Part shown: positions 7,989 to 16,463 of the stretch, in pieces
Layout: each line of letters opens with the position of its first letter
How positions within the stretch are numbered: the first letter of the stretch is position 1
DNA from: CAVSRC01 sp963798195
Lineage (GTDB): Bacteria > Pseudomonadota > Alphaproteobacteria > Rhizobiales > Kaistiaceae
Reading direction: 5' to 3'
NCBI GenBank assembly: GCA_963798195.1
Contig: CAWCSF010000005.1
Coordinates: 310,001 to 374,000 of the forward strand
Length of the DNA stretch: 64,000 nucleotides
Notes under the pieces: generated by a model
What the model saw: only the letters and a program-made list of their open reading frames with translations
Databases searched by the model: none
Told to the model about the DNA's origin: nothing
Position numbers and translations under genes: made by a program

Positions 7989-9164
7989 ATGGAACTCGAC
8001 GCCGCCGTAAAATTCGCTCTCCCCGACGATTTTGAGCAGGCGACTCTCGTCGGCCGTGTCTGGCGGCCGGACATCGGCGGCCCATCCGTGGTGGCGCTGC
8101 GCGGCGTCGAACTGGTGGATATTTCCGCGATCGCGCCGACGATGCGCGATCTTTGCGAGGCGCCGGAGCCGGCCGGACTTGCCCTCGGCGCCGCCGGTCA
8201 GCCGGTCGCGCTGCTCGAGGAGGTTCTCGCCAACACGCCGCGCGAAAAGCGCGATCCGAAGAAGCCGTGGCTGCTGGCGCCGATCGATCTTCAGGCAATC
8301 AAGGCCGCCGGCGTCACCTTTGCCGTTTCGATGCTGGAGCGCGTAATCGAGGAGAAGGCGCGCGGCGCCCCCGAACAGGCGGCCGGTGTGCGCGCCGAGA
8401 TCGTCGGCCTGATCGGCGACGACCTCGCCAGACTGAAGCCCGGCTCCGAACCGGCGATGGCGCTGAAGAAGCTGCTCATCGAGAAGGGCATGTGGTCGCA
8501 ATATCTCGAGGTCGGCATCGGCCCCGACGCGGAGATCTTCACCAAGGCGCCGCCGATGGCCGCCGTCGGCCACCTCTCCGAGGTCGGAATTCACCCGATG
8601 TCGTCGTGGAACAACCCGGAGCCGGAGGTTGTGCTGGTCGCCGCCTCGTCGGGCAGCATCGTCGGCGCGGCGCTCGGCAACGACGTGAACCTGCGCGATG
8701 TCGAGGGACGTTCGGCGCTGCTGCTGGGCAAGGCCAAGGACAACAATGCCAGCGCGTCGCTGGGGCCGTTCATCCGCCTGTTCGGCCGCGGCTTCTCGCT
8801 CGACGACGTGCGCAAGACGACGGTGACGCTGAACGTCACCGGCGAGGACGGCTTCACGCTGGAAGGCTCCAGCGCCATGAGCAAGATCAGCCGCGACCCG
8901 GCCGACCTGATGGGCGCCGCGATCGGCAAGCACCACCAGTATCCGGACGGCGTCGTGCTCTACCTCGGCACCATGTTCGCGCCGGTCGAGGATCGCGGCG
9001 AGAAGGGCCAGGGCTTCACCCACAAGGTCGGCGACGTGGTCACCGTCGCCTCGCCGAAGCTCGGGCGGCTTTCCAACCGGGTCGTCCACACCGACAAGGC
9101 GGAGCCGTGGACCTACGGCACGGCGGCGCTGATGCGGAACCTTGCGAAGCGCAAGCTGATCTGA
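7989..9164 (+). CDS. xylX: FAH-family 2-keto-3-deoxy-pentonate dehydratase (XylX type)
   Basis: A 391-residue fumarylacetoacetate-hydrolase-fold enzyme. The whole chain resembles Caulobacter XylX, which dehydrates 2-keto-3-deoxy-D-xylonate to alpha-ketoglutarate semialdehyde in the Weimberg pathway. Recognisable segments are LLAPIDLQAIKAAGVTFAVS, MWSQYLEVGIGPDAEIFTK and HPMSSWNNPEPEVVL with the metal-binding Glu pair. ALGNDVNLRDVEGRSALLLG, KAKDNNAS and KHHQYPDG follow. Closely related enzymes act on L-arabinonate or D-arabinonate derivatives, so xylose is not certain. No other Weimberg genes (xylose dehydrogenase, XylD, semialdehyde dehydrogenase) are adjacent. It converges with the epimerase gene 4 bases away. 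Confidence 0.82.
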   Translation: MELDAAVKFALPDDFEQATLVGRVWRPDIGGPSVVALRGVELVDISAIAPTMRDLCEAPEPAGLALGAAGQPVALLEEVLANTPREKRDPKKPWLLAPIDLQAIKAAGVTFAVSMLERVIEEKARGAPEQAAGVRAEIVGLIGDDLARLKPGSEPAMALKKLLIEKGMWSQYLEVGIGPDAEIFTKAPPMAAVGHLSEVGIHPMSSWNNPEPEVVLVAASSGSIVGAALGNDVNLRDVEGRSALLLGKAKDNNASASLGPFIRLFGRGFSLDDVRKTTVTLNVTGEDGFTLEGSSAMSKISRDPADLMGAAIGKHHQYPDGVVLYLGTMFAPVEDRGEKGQGFTHKVGDVVTVASPKLGRLSNRVVHTDKAEPWTYGTAALMRNLAKRKLI

Positions 9165-9168
9165 CGGC

Positions 9169-9708
9169 TCAGTCGTTCAGGGCTTTGGTGAACTCGGCGA
9201 CGAGCTTCTCGTCAGGCCAGAACAGCGCCACCTCCCAGTCCGGCCGCGTTTTCAGCTCGGCCGGATCGTGGGGCACCCAGCCGATGCGCACGAAGCGCCC
9301 GGTGCGGCCTTCGCAGATGTCGTACATCGCCGCCATGGATTCCATGACGCGCTTGGAATGGGCGTAGGCGTTGAGGAACTGGCCCTTCATCGGCACGGCC
9401 CAACCCGACGATGTGACGACAAAGCGCGGGACGCCATAGGCATCCGCCGCCGCGAACAGCCGGCTGGCATTGATGACCGACTGCCAATGCTCGGCGTCGG
9501 GCGCATGAGGATGTGGCTGCGCGGCCAGGTGGATGATCGCGTCCGCCCCGGTGAGGAAGCCCTTCATCGGCTCGGCGCTGTAATCGACCGTATCGAAATC
9601 GATGACAGCGTCGCCGCCAGGCGCGCGATCGACGCCGATGGCGCCCGGGAACGCCGCCATCAGGCGGCGGCCGACATGGCCCTGCGAGCCGGTAATGATG
9701 AGTTTCAC
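9169..9708 (-). CDS. Short NAD(P)-dependent epimerase/dehydratase-like protein
   Basis: A 179-residue Rossmann protein beginning MKLIITGSQGHVGRRLM (glycine-rich GxxGxxG) with IIHLAAQPHPH, VVTSSG and YAHSKRVME, where Tyr-x-x-x-Lys reads YAHSK. These are extended-SDR motifs. The protein is much shorter than usual extended SDRs (about 300), since the C-terminal substrate domain is reduced to a tail ending VGW-V-PHDPAE. It lies 25 bases downstream of the polysaccharide deacetylase on the same strand, so a sugar-nucleotide-related role is possible but unproven. Confidence 0.82.
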   Translation of the reverse strand: MKLIITGSQGHVGRRLMAAFPGAIGVDRAPGGDAVIDFDTVDYSAEPMKGFLTGADAIIHLAAQPHPHAPDAEHWQSVINASRLFAAADAYGVPRFVVTSSGWAVPMKGQFLNAYAHSKRVMESMAAMYDICEGRTGRFVRIGWVPHDPAELKTRPDWEVALFWPDEKLVAEFTKALND

Positions 9709-9733
9709 GGGTGCTCCGTTGCGCTAGCGTCGG

Positions 9734-10792
9734 TCAGGCCGCATCGACGCGGCGGAACCGGTTCAGAAACGCCGTCGGGACGCCCGACAACAGCACATCC
9801 ACGAAACGCGACCGCTGGAAATCGCCGTTGACGGAAATCCGCGGCAGTGCGGTCAGGTGGCGGCTGTGATCGGCAAAAACGACCCCCGGCCGGGTGGTGA
9901 CCGCAGTCTTGTAGCCGATCTCGGCCGCCATGCCGAATTCGCGCGGGCCTGCCGCATCGGGAGCGCCGACGGGATAGGCGAAATGATCCGGAACGACGCC
10001 GAGCTTCTCGCCGATGACGCGGCGCGAATCGGCCATCTCCGCGCGGGCGCTTTCCGCGTCGAGCTTGGCGAGGAACGGGTGCGTCATGGTGTGCGCCCCG
10101 ATGGTGACCAGCGGATCGGCGGACATCTCGCTGAGCTCGCTCCAACCCATGCAGGCTTCCCGGCATTGCGCTTCCGTGTCGATGGCGCATGACGATGCGA
10201 GGCCGACGATCGCCTTGCGGAGATCGGCGTCGCGATCCTTGCCGCGGAGCCACGAGTAGATCGTCCAGAACGTCTCGTCCTTGGCTGACGGCCCGGCGCA
10301 GTCGAAGCGACGGCGCTCGCCGTCCATGTCGATTTCGAGGCGCGTGTTCTGCGCCACCGCGGCCTCCAGCGTCTCCCACCACAGGAGACCGGTGCCATCT
10401 GCAAACGCGGGAACGACGAAAATCGTGAAGGGAACCTGCTGCTCCTTCAGCATCGGCCACGCGTTCTCATAGTTGTCGCGATAGCCGTCGTCGAAGGTGA
10501 GCACCACGAAGCGCCGGCCGTCATCGCCTGCCACCAGCCGGCGCCATGCCTCGTCCATGCTGACGATATCGACGTCAGCATGACGCAGCGCCGATACGGT
10601 CGCCTCGAGGAACGCCGGATCGATCTCCAGGCCGCTGTTCGGCTGGAACGGCGCGCCGCTGATCGGCCGCACGCGGTGGAAGGTCAGGATGGCGCCAGCG
10701 CCAGCGAACATCGGCCCGGCCAGCCGATGAGCGCCCGTGAAATAGAGCGTTTCAAGTCCCGCCCGAATTGCCGCTGCCCTCATACCCGGCAC
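9734..10792 (-). CDS. Polysaccharide deacetylase family protein
   Basis: A 352-residue NodB-like deacetylase. Residues 34-41 (AILTFHRV), TFDDGYRDNY at 99-108 (catalytic Asp-Asp) and HTMTHPFL at 234-241 (the two metal His) form the carbohydrate esterase family 4 site. Such enzymes remove N- or O-acetyl groups from chitin-like, peptidoglycan or exopolysaccharide chains. No signal peptide is evident; the N-terminus MRAAAIRAGLETLYF is only mildly hydrophobic, so it may act in the cytosol on a precursor. Upstream, on the same strand, is a degenerate acyl-CoA-ligase-like gene, and two CelD-type acyltransferases lie within 5 kb. Confidence 0.9.
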   Translation of the reverse strand: MPGMRAAAIRAGLETLYFTGAHRLAGPMFAGAGAILTFHRVRPISGAPFQPNSGLEIDPAFLEATVSALRHADVDIVSMDEAWRRLVAGDDGRRFVVLTFDDGYRDNYENAWPMLKEQQVPFTIFVVPAFADGTGLLWWETLEAAVAQNTRLEIDMDGERRRFDCAGPSAKDETFWTIYSWLRGKDRDADLRKAIVGLASSCAIDTEAQCREACMGWSELSEMSADPLVTIGAHTMTHPFLAKLDAESARAEMADSRRVIGEKLGVVPDHFAYPVGAPDAAGPREFGMAAEIGYKTAVTTRPGVVFADHSRHLTALPRISVNGDFQRSRFVDVLLSGVPTAFLNRFRRVDAA

Positions 10793-10850
10793 GCTGGCTT
10801 TCCTCCTCTTGCGCCGTCTACGGACGGCAATCTTCCTTTCCGGCGTGAAT

Positions 10851-11612
10851 TCAGATGCCGGTCGCGATCACCGACACCGTGGCCGTGGGAAGATCCATGG
10901 CCCGACGAACGGCAACCGGGGGCTGCGTAGCACCCACTTTGCCGGCCGGGCCTTTCAAAACCATTGCCGCCCCCGCACGAATCGCAGCCAAGAGCGTCGG
11001 CATGCCCTCCATCGCGGTCAGCGGCGGGAGCGGCACCACGCCGCCCGTGACCCCGAGCGCATCGGCGGCCTCGGCGACATCGCGATGGGAGAACGACACT
11101 GCGCCAAGGAGCAGGGCCAGGTCTGCGGCGTCGTCGTACCGCGCCAGCCTGGGTGTCAGGCAGACGCGATCGATCGTGTCCTCAAGCGACAGGCAGGTCT
11201 CGGTCGGCGGCGTGCGATTGCCACCGGACAGCACCACCAGACGTACCGAACGCAGGTCCGCAATGGCCGTGGCCGTGATCGACGCCAGACGCAAATCGGT
11301 GATGATTGCCACGGGCCGGCTGTTGTTCAGGTCGGCCAGGAGTGTCTCGCCGTTGGCCGTCGCCGCGACCGGCGCGAGCACCGCGCCCGCCTTCAACACG
11401 GCCACCGCAGACACGACGGCCGGCCACCCCTCAGCCATGAACAAAGCGACTCGATCGCCGCGCGCAACACCGCGGCGCTGCAGCGCCGCCGCCAGTCGCG
11501 ACGACTTCAGATCGAGTTCAGCGAAGCTATGGCAGCCAGACGCAGCCATGACAGCCGCGTTGGCGCCATGCTCGGCCGCGCCCCGTTCAAGGTAATGTTC
11601 AATTCGCATCAA
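10851..11612 (-). CDS. Degenerate AMP-binding (acyl-CoA ligase-like) protein
   Basis: A 253-residue protein resembling only the N-terminal part of AMP-forming acyl-CoA ligases. Recognised parts are HSFAELDLKSSRLAAALQRRGVARGDRVALFM and AVAVLKAGAVLAPV. Where family members have the P-loop TSGSTGxPKGV, this protein reads DLALLLGAVSFSHRDV, so the phosphate-binding motif is missing. It stops after LLAAIRAGAAMVLKG and a short tail, with no C-terminal A5-A10 core motifs. It is therefore unlikely to adenylate a substrate. The frame is intact and conserved-looking, so it could be a non-catalytic protein rather than debris. It is probably in one operon with the deacetylase 58 bases downstream. Confidence 0.75.
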   Translation of the reverse strand: MMRIEHYLERGAAEHGANAAVMAASGCHSFAELDLKSSRLAAALQRRGVARGDRVALFMAEGWPAVVSAVAVLKAGAVLAPVAATANGETLLADLNNSRPVAIITDLRLASITATAIADLRSVRLVVLSGGNRTPPTETCLSLEDTIDRVCLTPRLARYDDAADLALLLGAVSFSHRDVAEAADALGVTGGVVPLPPLTAMEGMPTLLAAIRAGAAMVLKGPAGKVGATQPPVAVRRAMDLPTATVSVIATGI

Positions 11613-11934
11613 ATTCTTTCGTTACGTCTCGGTGCGGCATCGGCATCCGCCTGCCCGCAGCCTCCCTTGCGAACCTCGTTCCTCCCGATGTCGCGGTCCC
11701 CGATATGGACCACTGGCGCATCCGCCTCAAAGCCAAAATGAACCCAAGGTAAACAGGTTTCCCCGCAACCTTTTCATTAAGGTTTCCAATCCGTTACCGC
11801 TTGTCAGCGACTGTTAAGAATATTCTCGGAATTGAGTTCCCCCGACGCGGCCAAAGGCTCAAATACGAACTGTCGTCTTTACGCGCCATTACCCGGTTTG
11901 GGCCGAGTGTCGCGCCGGCGGTCGGGTGCACATC
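11613..11934. promoter_or_regulatory. Divergent intergenic region of the polysaccharide-like cluster
   Basis: About 310 bases with no credible gene, between the leftward ligase-like gene and the rightward FAD oxidoreductase, so it must hold both promoters. The part from 11745 to 11850 is clearly A/T-richer than its surroundings. It contains the inverted repeat AACCTT (11767-11772) with AAGGTT (11779-11784). No clear -35/-10 pair or terminator could be assigned. Confidence 0.5.
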
Positions 11935-13125
11935 ATGCGGCAAGTGGACATCGCGGTTATCGGTGGCGGGCTCGCCGGCTCAACGGTCGCCGCCATGCTC
12001 GGGCGCACTGAAGTATCGTCGGTCCTGATCGATCCGCACGAGATTTATCCCCACGATTTTCGGTGCGAGAAGCTCGACGGTGGACAGGTGTCCGTCCTCC
12101 GCAAGACGGGGCTGGCACTGGCCGTGCTCGCCGCCGCCACACTCGACGGTGATGCAGCCGTCGCCCGCTACGGCCGCATTATCGATCGCCGGCCGGGCGA
12201 CCAGCATGGCATTCTCTACGACACGCTGGTCAACACGATGCGCGGAGAGATCCCGACGACAACGACGACGATCATCGGCAAGGTGGCGTCGATCCAGACC
12301 AGCGCCGATCGCCAGACCATCGCCCTTTCGACCGGCGAGACGATTTCAGCCCGGCTCGCCGTGCTCGCCAGCGGTCTGATCGAGAGCTTCGGTCCCGCCC
12401 TTGGCCTCAAGCGCGAGGTGCTGAGCGCCTGCCATTCGATCACCGTCGGCTTTGATGTCGCGCCGGCCGGCCGCGCTGCATTCGACTTCGGATCACTGAC
12501 CTACTACGCCGAGTCCACCGACGACCGCATGGCGTACCTGACGCTCTTCCCCATTGGCAACACAATGCGCGCCAATCTCATGGTCTATCGCGACATGCGC
12601 GACCCGTGGCTGAAGCGCATGCGCGCCACGCCACGCGAGGCGATGCTCGAGATCATGCCCGCGCTCGAGCGCACCATCGGGCAGTTCGAGGTGACCGGCC
12701 AGGTTAAAATCCGTCCGGCCGATCTTTACCAAACCCGTGGCGTCGAGCAGCCGGGCATCGTGCTGGTCGGCGACGCCTATTCCACCTCATGCCCGGCGGC
12801 GGGCACGGGCACGAGCAAGGTGTTCACCGACGTGGAGCGGCTGTGCAACGTGCACATCCCCGCATGGCTCGCCACGCCCGGCATGGGCGCCGACAAGATC
12901 GCCGCCTTCTACGCCGACCCCGAGAAGGTCGCCTGCGACACCGCCTCGCGCGCCAAAGCCTATCATCTCCGGTCGCTGTCGACGGAAACGTCCCTGCCGT
13001 GGCGGACCAGACGCATGGCGCGCTTCCTGGTCGGGCTGGGCAAGGGCCTGACGCGCCATCACGGCGGCCTCGCCCACCCGGTGCCGCAGCCGCTTCCACC
13101 GCCTTCGCCGTCGCTCAATGGCTGA
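11935..13125 (+). CDS. FAD-dependent oxidoreductase (UbiH/geranylgeranyl-reductase-like)
   Basis: A flavoprotein of about 396 residues. The N-terminus QVDIAVIGGGLAGSTVAAML is the dinucleotide-binding fold (GxGxxG), and GIVLVGDAYSTSCPAAGTG is the second FAD motif, GD...P..G, of the PHBH/UbiH-like class. Such enzymes hydroxylate, halogenate or reduce lipids, quinones or polyketides. ATG at 11935 is used; GTG at 11926 is an equally possible start and neither has a strong ribosome-binding site. The stop overlaps the start of the CelD-like gene by 8 bases, so the two are translationally coupled and probably act together. Confidence 0.82.
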   Translation: MRQVDIAVIGGGLAGSTVAAMLGRTEVSSVLIDPHEIYPHDFRCEKLDGGQVSVLRKTGLALAVLAAATLDGDAAVARYGRIIDRRPGDQHGILYDTLVNTMRGEIPTTTTTIIGKVASIQTSADRQTIALSTGETISARLAVLASGLIESFGPALGLKREVLSACHSITVGFDVAPAGRAAFDFGSLTYYAESTDDRMAYLTLFPIGNTMRANLMVYRDMRDPWLKRMRATPREAMLEIMPALERTIGQFEVTGQVKIRPADLYQTRGVEQPGIVLVGDAYSTSCPAAGTGTSKVFTDVERLCNVHIPAWLATPGMGADKIAAFYADPEKVACDTASRAKAYHLRSLSTETSLPWRTRRMARFLVGLGKGLTRHHGGLAHPVPQPLPPPSPSLNG

Positions 13126-14239
13126 TCTCCGTGTCGAAATGCGCGAGGCCGCGGCGGGTCTCGAAGCGGACTGGGCGGACCTCGTCCCGCGCGCCGAGCC
13201 GAACGTTTTCCTGCATCCCGGCGCTCTCAACGCAGTCGGCGAGACCGGGTTCGCGCGCCTGCGCCTGCTGCTCGCCTGGGATCGCGCAGTGACGCCGGAG
13301 CGGCTGGCCGGTATCTGGGCATTCGCCGAACGCAACCTCACGCCGGTCGGGCCCGCCTTCCTCGACGCGCCAGTCCATGACTACGCCTTCGTCGGCAGCC
13401 CCATCGTCGATGCCTCGCTGGTCGAAACCGTCGTGCCGGCGCTCCTTGCCGCGATCGCGGCCGATCCATCGCTGCCGAAGCTCGTCCGGCTGAAATACCT
13501 CGACGGCGGAGCGACGACGACGGCGGCGATCCGGCGCGCGATCGACGCGCGTGGCAGCCAGTGCTTCGTGCTGGCGGAGCGCGAGCGGCCCTATGTGACA
13601 CGCGATGCCGGACGGAAACAGGGTGGCTCGACCCGCAAGAAACTGCGCCAGGACTGGAACCGGCTGACGCGGCTCGGCGCGCTTGATGTGGTCAACGAGC
13701 GGACGCCCGGCGCAGTGGCCGAAGCATTCGAGACCTTCCTCGCGCTGGAAGCGGCGAGCTGGAAGGGCGAGGCGGGCACGGCGCTGTTGTCGCGTCCCGA
13801 AGATGCCGCGATGGTGCGGCGGATGATCGGCAATCTCGCCACGGCCGGGAGTGCATCGGTCGCCCTGATGCGCCTCGATGGCAAGGCAATTGCCGCGCAG
13901 GTGCTGCTTTACTGCGGCGAGACGGCCTACACGTGGAAGATCGCGTTCGACGCCGAGCAGGCGCAGTTTTCGCCGGGCGCGGTTCTGGTCGACAGGCTGA
14001 GCGACGAACTGCTCGCGACGGAATTCACCGCGATCGAATCGTGCTCGCCGGAAGGCGGCTTCATGACGCGGATGTGGGATGGCCGCCGGCCGACCGTCGA
14101 CCTGATCGCCAATCTTTCGGCGGGAAAGTCGCTGAGCTTCGGCGTCGCGGTGGCGAAGGAACGCGCCCGTGCGGGACTGAAAGACTTGCGCCAGCGCTAC
14201 CGCGCCAGCAAGCAGACGGACAAGAGCGCGGCCGCCTAG
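13118..14239 (+). CDS. CelD/BcsL-type GNAT acyltransferase
   Basis: A 373-residue protein of the GNAT superfamily, CelD-type, often linked to cellulose or other exopolysaccharide production. Characteristic segments are GSTRKKLRQDWNRLTRLG (the basic Kx(L)xRxxxRL helix), EAFETFLALEAASWKG and the final GNAT core LMRLDGKAIAAQVLLYCGETAYTWKIAFDAE. Acyl-CoA transfer to an amino or hydroxyl group of a sugar is the expected chemistry. It overlaps the FAD oxidoreductase upstream by 8 bases and meets the second CelD-like gene head to tail, the stops overlapping by 4 bases. Confidence 0.85.
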   Translation: MADLRVEMREAAAGLEADWADLVPRAEPNVFLHPGALNAVGETGFARLRLLLAWDRAVTPERLAGIWAFAERNLTPVGPAFLDAPVHDYAFVGSPIVDASLVETVVPALLAAIAADPSLPKLVRLKYLDGGATTTAAIRRAIDARGSQCFVLAERERPYVTRDAGRKQGGSTRKKLRQDWNRLTRLGALDVVNERTPGAVAEAFETFLALEAASWKGEAGTALLSRPEDAAMVRRMIGNLATAGSASVALMRLDGKAIAAQVLLYCGETAYTWKIAFDAEQAQFSPGAVLVDRLSDELLATEFTAIESCSPEGGFMTRMWDGRRPTVDLIANLSAGKSLSFGVAVAKERARAGLKDLRQRYRASKQTDKSAAA

Positions 14240-15585
14240 CCGGCGTTCTCCTCGTCGTCGGCCGGAGGGGCCGCCGCAACGTCCTTCTTGCCCTTCAACG
14301 CGGCGACCTTCGCCCGCATGAAGGTGAACGTCTTCCACAGAACCGGCGTCTGCTTGATCGTGCGCTTCACGCGCGCCAGCACCATGGCCGGCATGGCAGC
14401 GAGCAGGCCCCGAAAGGTGACAGGCGCGCGGACGTCGTAGAGCTTCAGTTCCTCGTCGCTCCATTCGCGCTTGTAGGGCTCGTCGCCGATGGTGAAATCG
14501 AACAGGGAGCAGCCGTGCTCGATGGCGTACTGCATCAGGTCGCGGAGGTGGGCGGCGCCGGGCCCGAAGCGCGACGTGGGGCCGTCGTCGTAGCTGGCCA
14601 GAAAGTGATAGTAGCGCCCGCCGAACATCAGCCCGAGGTTGGCGGCCGCAACGACATCGCCAACATCAAGCCGACTGACATGGATGAGTTCCGGCATCGT
14701 GGTGTCGGTGGCAACCGCACGCAGAAAGTCCAGCGCGCCCGGACGGGCGAACATGTTGGCGACACCCATGTGGGCGAAGGATTTGGACTTCTGCGCCAGC
14801 AAAGTATCAAGCGTCGACAGGATTTCGGCAGGTTCGGACGGCGTGACGAAGGTCACTTCGCCGAGATCGGCGAGCCGCTTGCGCTTGGTGCGGTCACGGC
14901 GGCGTGTCGATGACGAGCGGCGCGCGGCATAGAAGGTCGCCCAGTCGGCGCCGAGATGCGAGAGATGGGCGCCGCTTGCATTGAGCGTTGCGCCGAGCCC
15001 GAGAAAGGGGTTCGCCTGATTGCCGACCCGCTCGGGCAGCTTTTCCAGCACGACGATGTCGTGATGGAGCTCCTGATGCGCCCGCAGGAGATCGCCGATC
15101 TCCCGCCACAGCGCCGAGAACCTCTGCGGCGTTACCGACTCGCTGAAATCAGGGGCGAGCAGCGGCCCGGCGTAATCGCAGACCTCGGCGGCGAGCCAGG
15201 TCAGCCGCCGGATTGCACCCGCCGGCTCGACGGCAAGCGGCAAAATGAACAGGACGCTGCCGTCGCTTCGCCGTCCCACCACGATCGCCGGCGTTACGCC
15301 ACGCCGGGCGCCAATGTGGCGTTGCCACGCGGACTGCCATGCGAAGGCCTGAAAGGCGGTGGTGCCCGCGGTGCGCTCGAACGCACGCCAGACGTGCTCC
15401 ACCTTCGCCAGATCGGTCTCGACCGCCAGCGCGATTGGCCCGCGCGCCACCGCGCCATCGGATTGCGCAGGAGCGCGTTCCGCAACGTCGCCGGTTTGCA
15501 CGCGGAGCATCGGCTCCGCCGAGTGGGAAAAGGACAATGGTGTTCCGCCGCCGGATTGCGCGCAGCCGCCATGGCTACGTCTCAT
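14236..15585 (-). CDS. CelD/BcsL-type GNAT acyltransferase (second copy)
   Basis: A 449-residue CelD-type GNAT protein. Visible family segments are TAFQAFAWQSAWQRHIG, VLFILPLAVE, LTWLAAEVCDYAGPLL, RRRDRTKRKRLADLGEV and GLMFGGRYYHFLASYDDG, with FDFTIGDEPYKREW near the end. The C-terminus is lysine-rich and ends AAPPADDEENAG. It is paralogous in type, not closely similar, to the convergent copy at 13.1-14.2 kb. The start at 15585 is the first ATG; an internal ATG (MLRVQTGDV) 25 codons in is an alternative. A palindrome lies just upstream at 15609-15626. Confidence 0.85.
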   Translation of the reverse strand: MRRSHGGCAQSGGGTPLSFSHSAEPMLRVQTGDVAERAPAQSDGAVARGPIALAVETDLAKVEHVWRAFERTAGTTAFQAFAWQSAWQRHIGARRGVTPAIVVGRRSDGSVLFILPLAVEPAGAIRRLTWLAAEVCDYAGPLLAPDFSESVTPQRFSALWREIGDLLRAHQELHHDIVVLEKLPERVGNQANPFLGLGATLNASGAHLSHLGADWATFYAARRSSSTRRRDRTKRKRLADLGEVTFVTPSEPAEILSTLDTLLAQKSKSFAHMGVANMFARPGALDFLRAVATDTTMPELIHVSRLDVGDVVAAANLGLMFGGRYYHFLASYDDGPTSRFGPGAAHLRDLMQYAIEHGCSLFDFTIGDEPYKREWSDEELKLYDVRAPVTFRGLLAAMPAMVLARVKRTIKQTPVLWKTFTFMRAKVAALKGKKDVAAAPPADDEENAG

Positions 15586-15608
15586 TGCATTTCGCGGGAA
15601 ACGCGCCC

Positions 15609-15626
15609 GTAATTCAATGCAATTAC
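15609..15626. promoter_or_regulatory. 18-base palindrome upstream of the second CelD-like gene
   Basis: GTAATTCAATGCAATTAC has 6-base arms GTAATT and AATTAC around CAATGC. The dyad is nearly extended by flanking CCC and CGGG. It sits 24 bases upstream of the leftward CelD-like start, a typical operator position, in an A/T-rich patch. The binding protein is unknown. Confidence 0.5.
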
Positions 15627-15671
15627 CGGGACACCGTTAATGTGCGGTTCACGACGTTGCCGGCGGTGGCG

Positions 15672-16463
15672 TTACACCGTTTTCAGCATGCCACCGTCGA
15701 CGAAATAGGTAGATCCGACACTGTAGGTGGCCTTGTCGGAGCACAGGAACACGAAAAAATTTGCCAGTTCCTCGGCCGTGCCGAACCGCTTGATGGTCGC
15801 GTGTTCGTCGGCGACGCCCTGCAGGTAACCCTGCCAGTCGCCGCCGCTGTCGGCAGTGAGCTGCTTGGCGGTCTTCACCCAGTCCGGCGTCTGGATGAGA
15901 CCGGGATTGATGCAATTGACGCGGATGTTGTCCTTGATGACCTCGGTGGCGAGCGTCTTGGAGAACATCATCAGCGCCGCTTTGGTGGTGTTGTAGATCG
16001 GCTCATACCAAAGCGGCTGCACGGCGCAGATGGACGCGTTGTTGAGCACCACGCCGCCGCCGCGCTTCTTCATCATCGGGCAGAGACCACGCGCGAGACG
16101 AACGGCGGCCATGACGTGCAGGTCCCAATAGGCCTGCCACTTCTCGTCCGGCGCCTCCATGATCGTCTCATTGGAGCCCGTGCCGGCGTTGTTGACGAGG
16201 ATGTCGGCGCCTTTGAATTTCTTGCTTGTCGCTGCGATCAGTTCGTGCGCGCCGGCGGCGGTGGCGACGTCGCAGGCAACGGCGAGCGTCTTGACGCCGT
16301 ACTGTTTGGCGATGCGGCGCGCTTCCTTCTTCAGGCGGTCGCCCTGCCGCGCCGCCATGACGATGTGCGCGCCCTCCGCGGCCAACCCGTCGGCGACGGC
16401 GAGGCCGATGCCGACGCTGGCGCCGGTGATCACCGCGACTTTGTCGCGCAATCCGAGATCCAT
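15672..16463 (-). CDS. SDR family oxidoreductase in the fructose locus
   Basis: A 263-residue classical short-chain dehydrogenase: VAVITGASVGIGLAVADGLA (NAD(P) binding), LVNNAGTG, LNNASICA and YNTTKAAL (active-site Tyr-x-x-x-Lys), and the C-terminal GSTYFVDGG. The aspartate-free first loop (MAARQGDRLK) hints at NADP preference. The substrate is likely a polyol or keto-sugar because its start lies inside the 3' end of frcA (34-base overlap), making it the last gene of the frcB-frcC-frcA operon. GGGAGGA precedes the ATG. Confidence 0.88.
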   Translation of the reverse strand: MDLGLRDKVAVITGASVGIGLAVADGLAAEGAHIVMAARQGDRLKKEARRIAKQYGVKTLAVACDVATAAGAHELIAATSKKFKGADILVNNAGTGSNETIMEAPDEKWQAYWDLHVMAAVRLARGLCPMMKKRGGGVVLNNASICAVQPLWYEPIYNTTKAALMMFSKTLATEVIKDNIRVNCINPGLIQTPDWVKTAKQLTADSGGDWQGYLQGVADEHATIKRFGTAEELANFFVFLCSDKATYSVGSTYFVDGGMLKTV

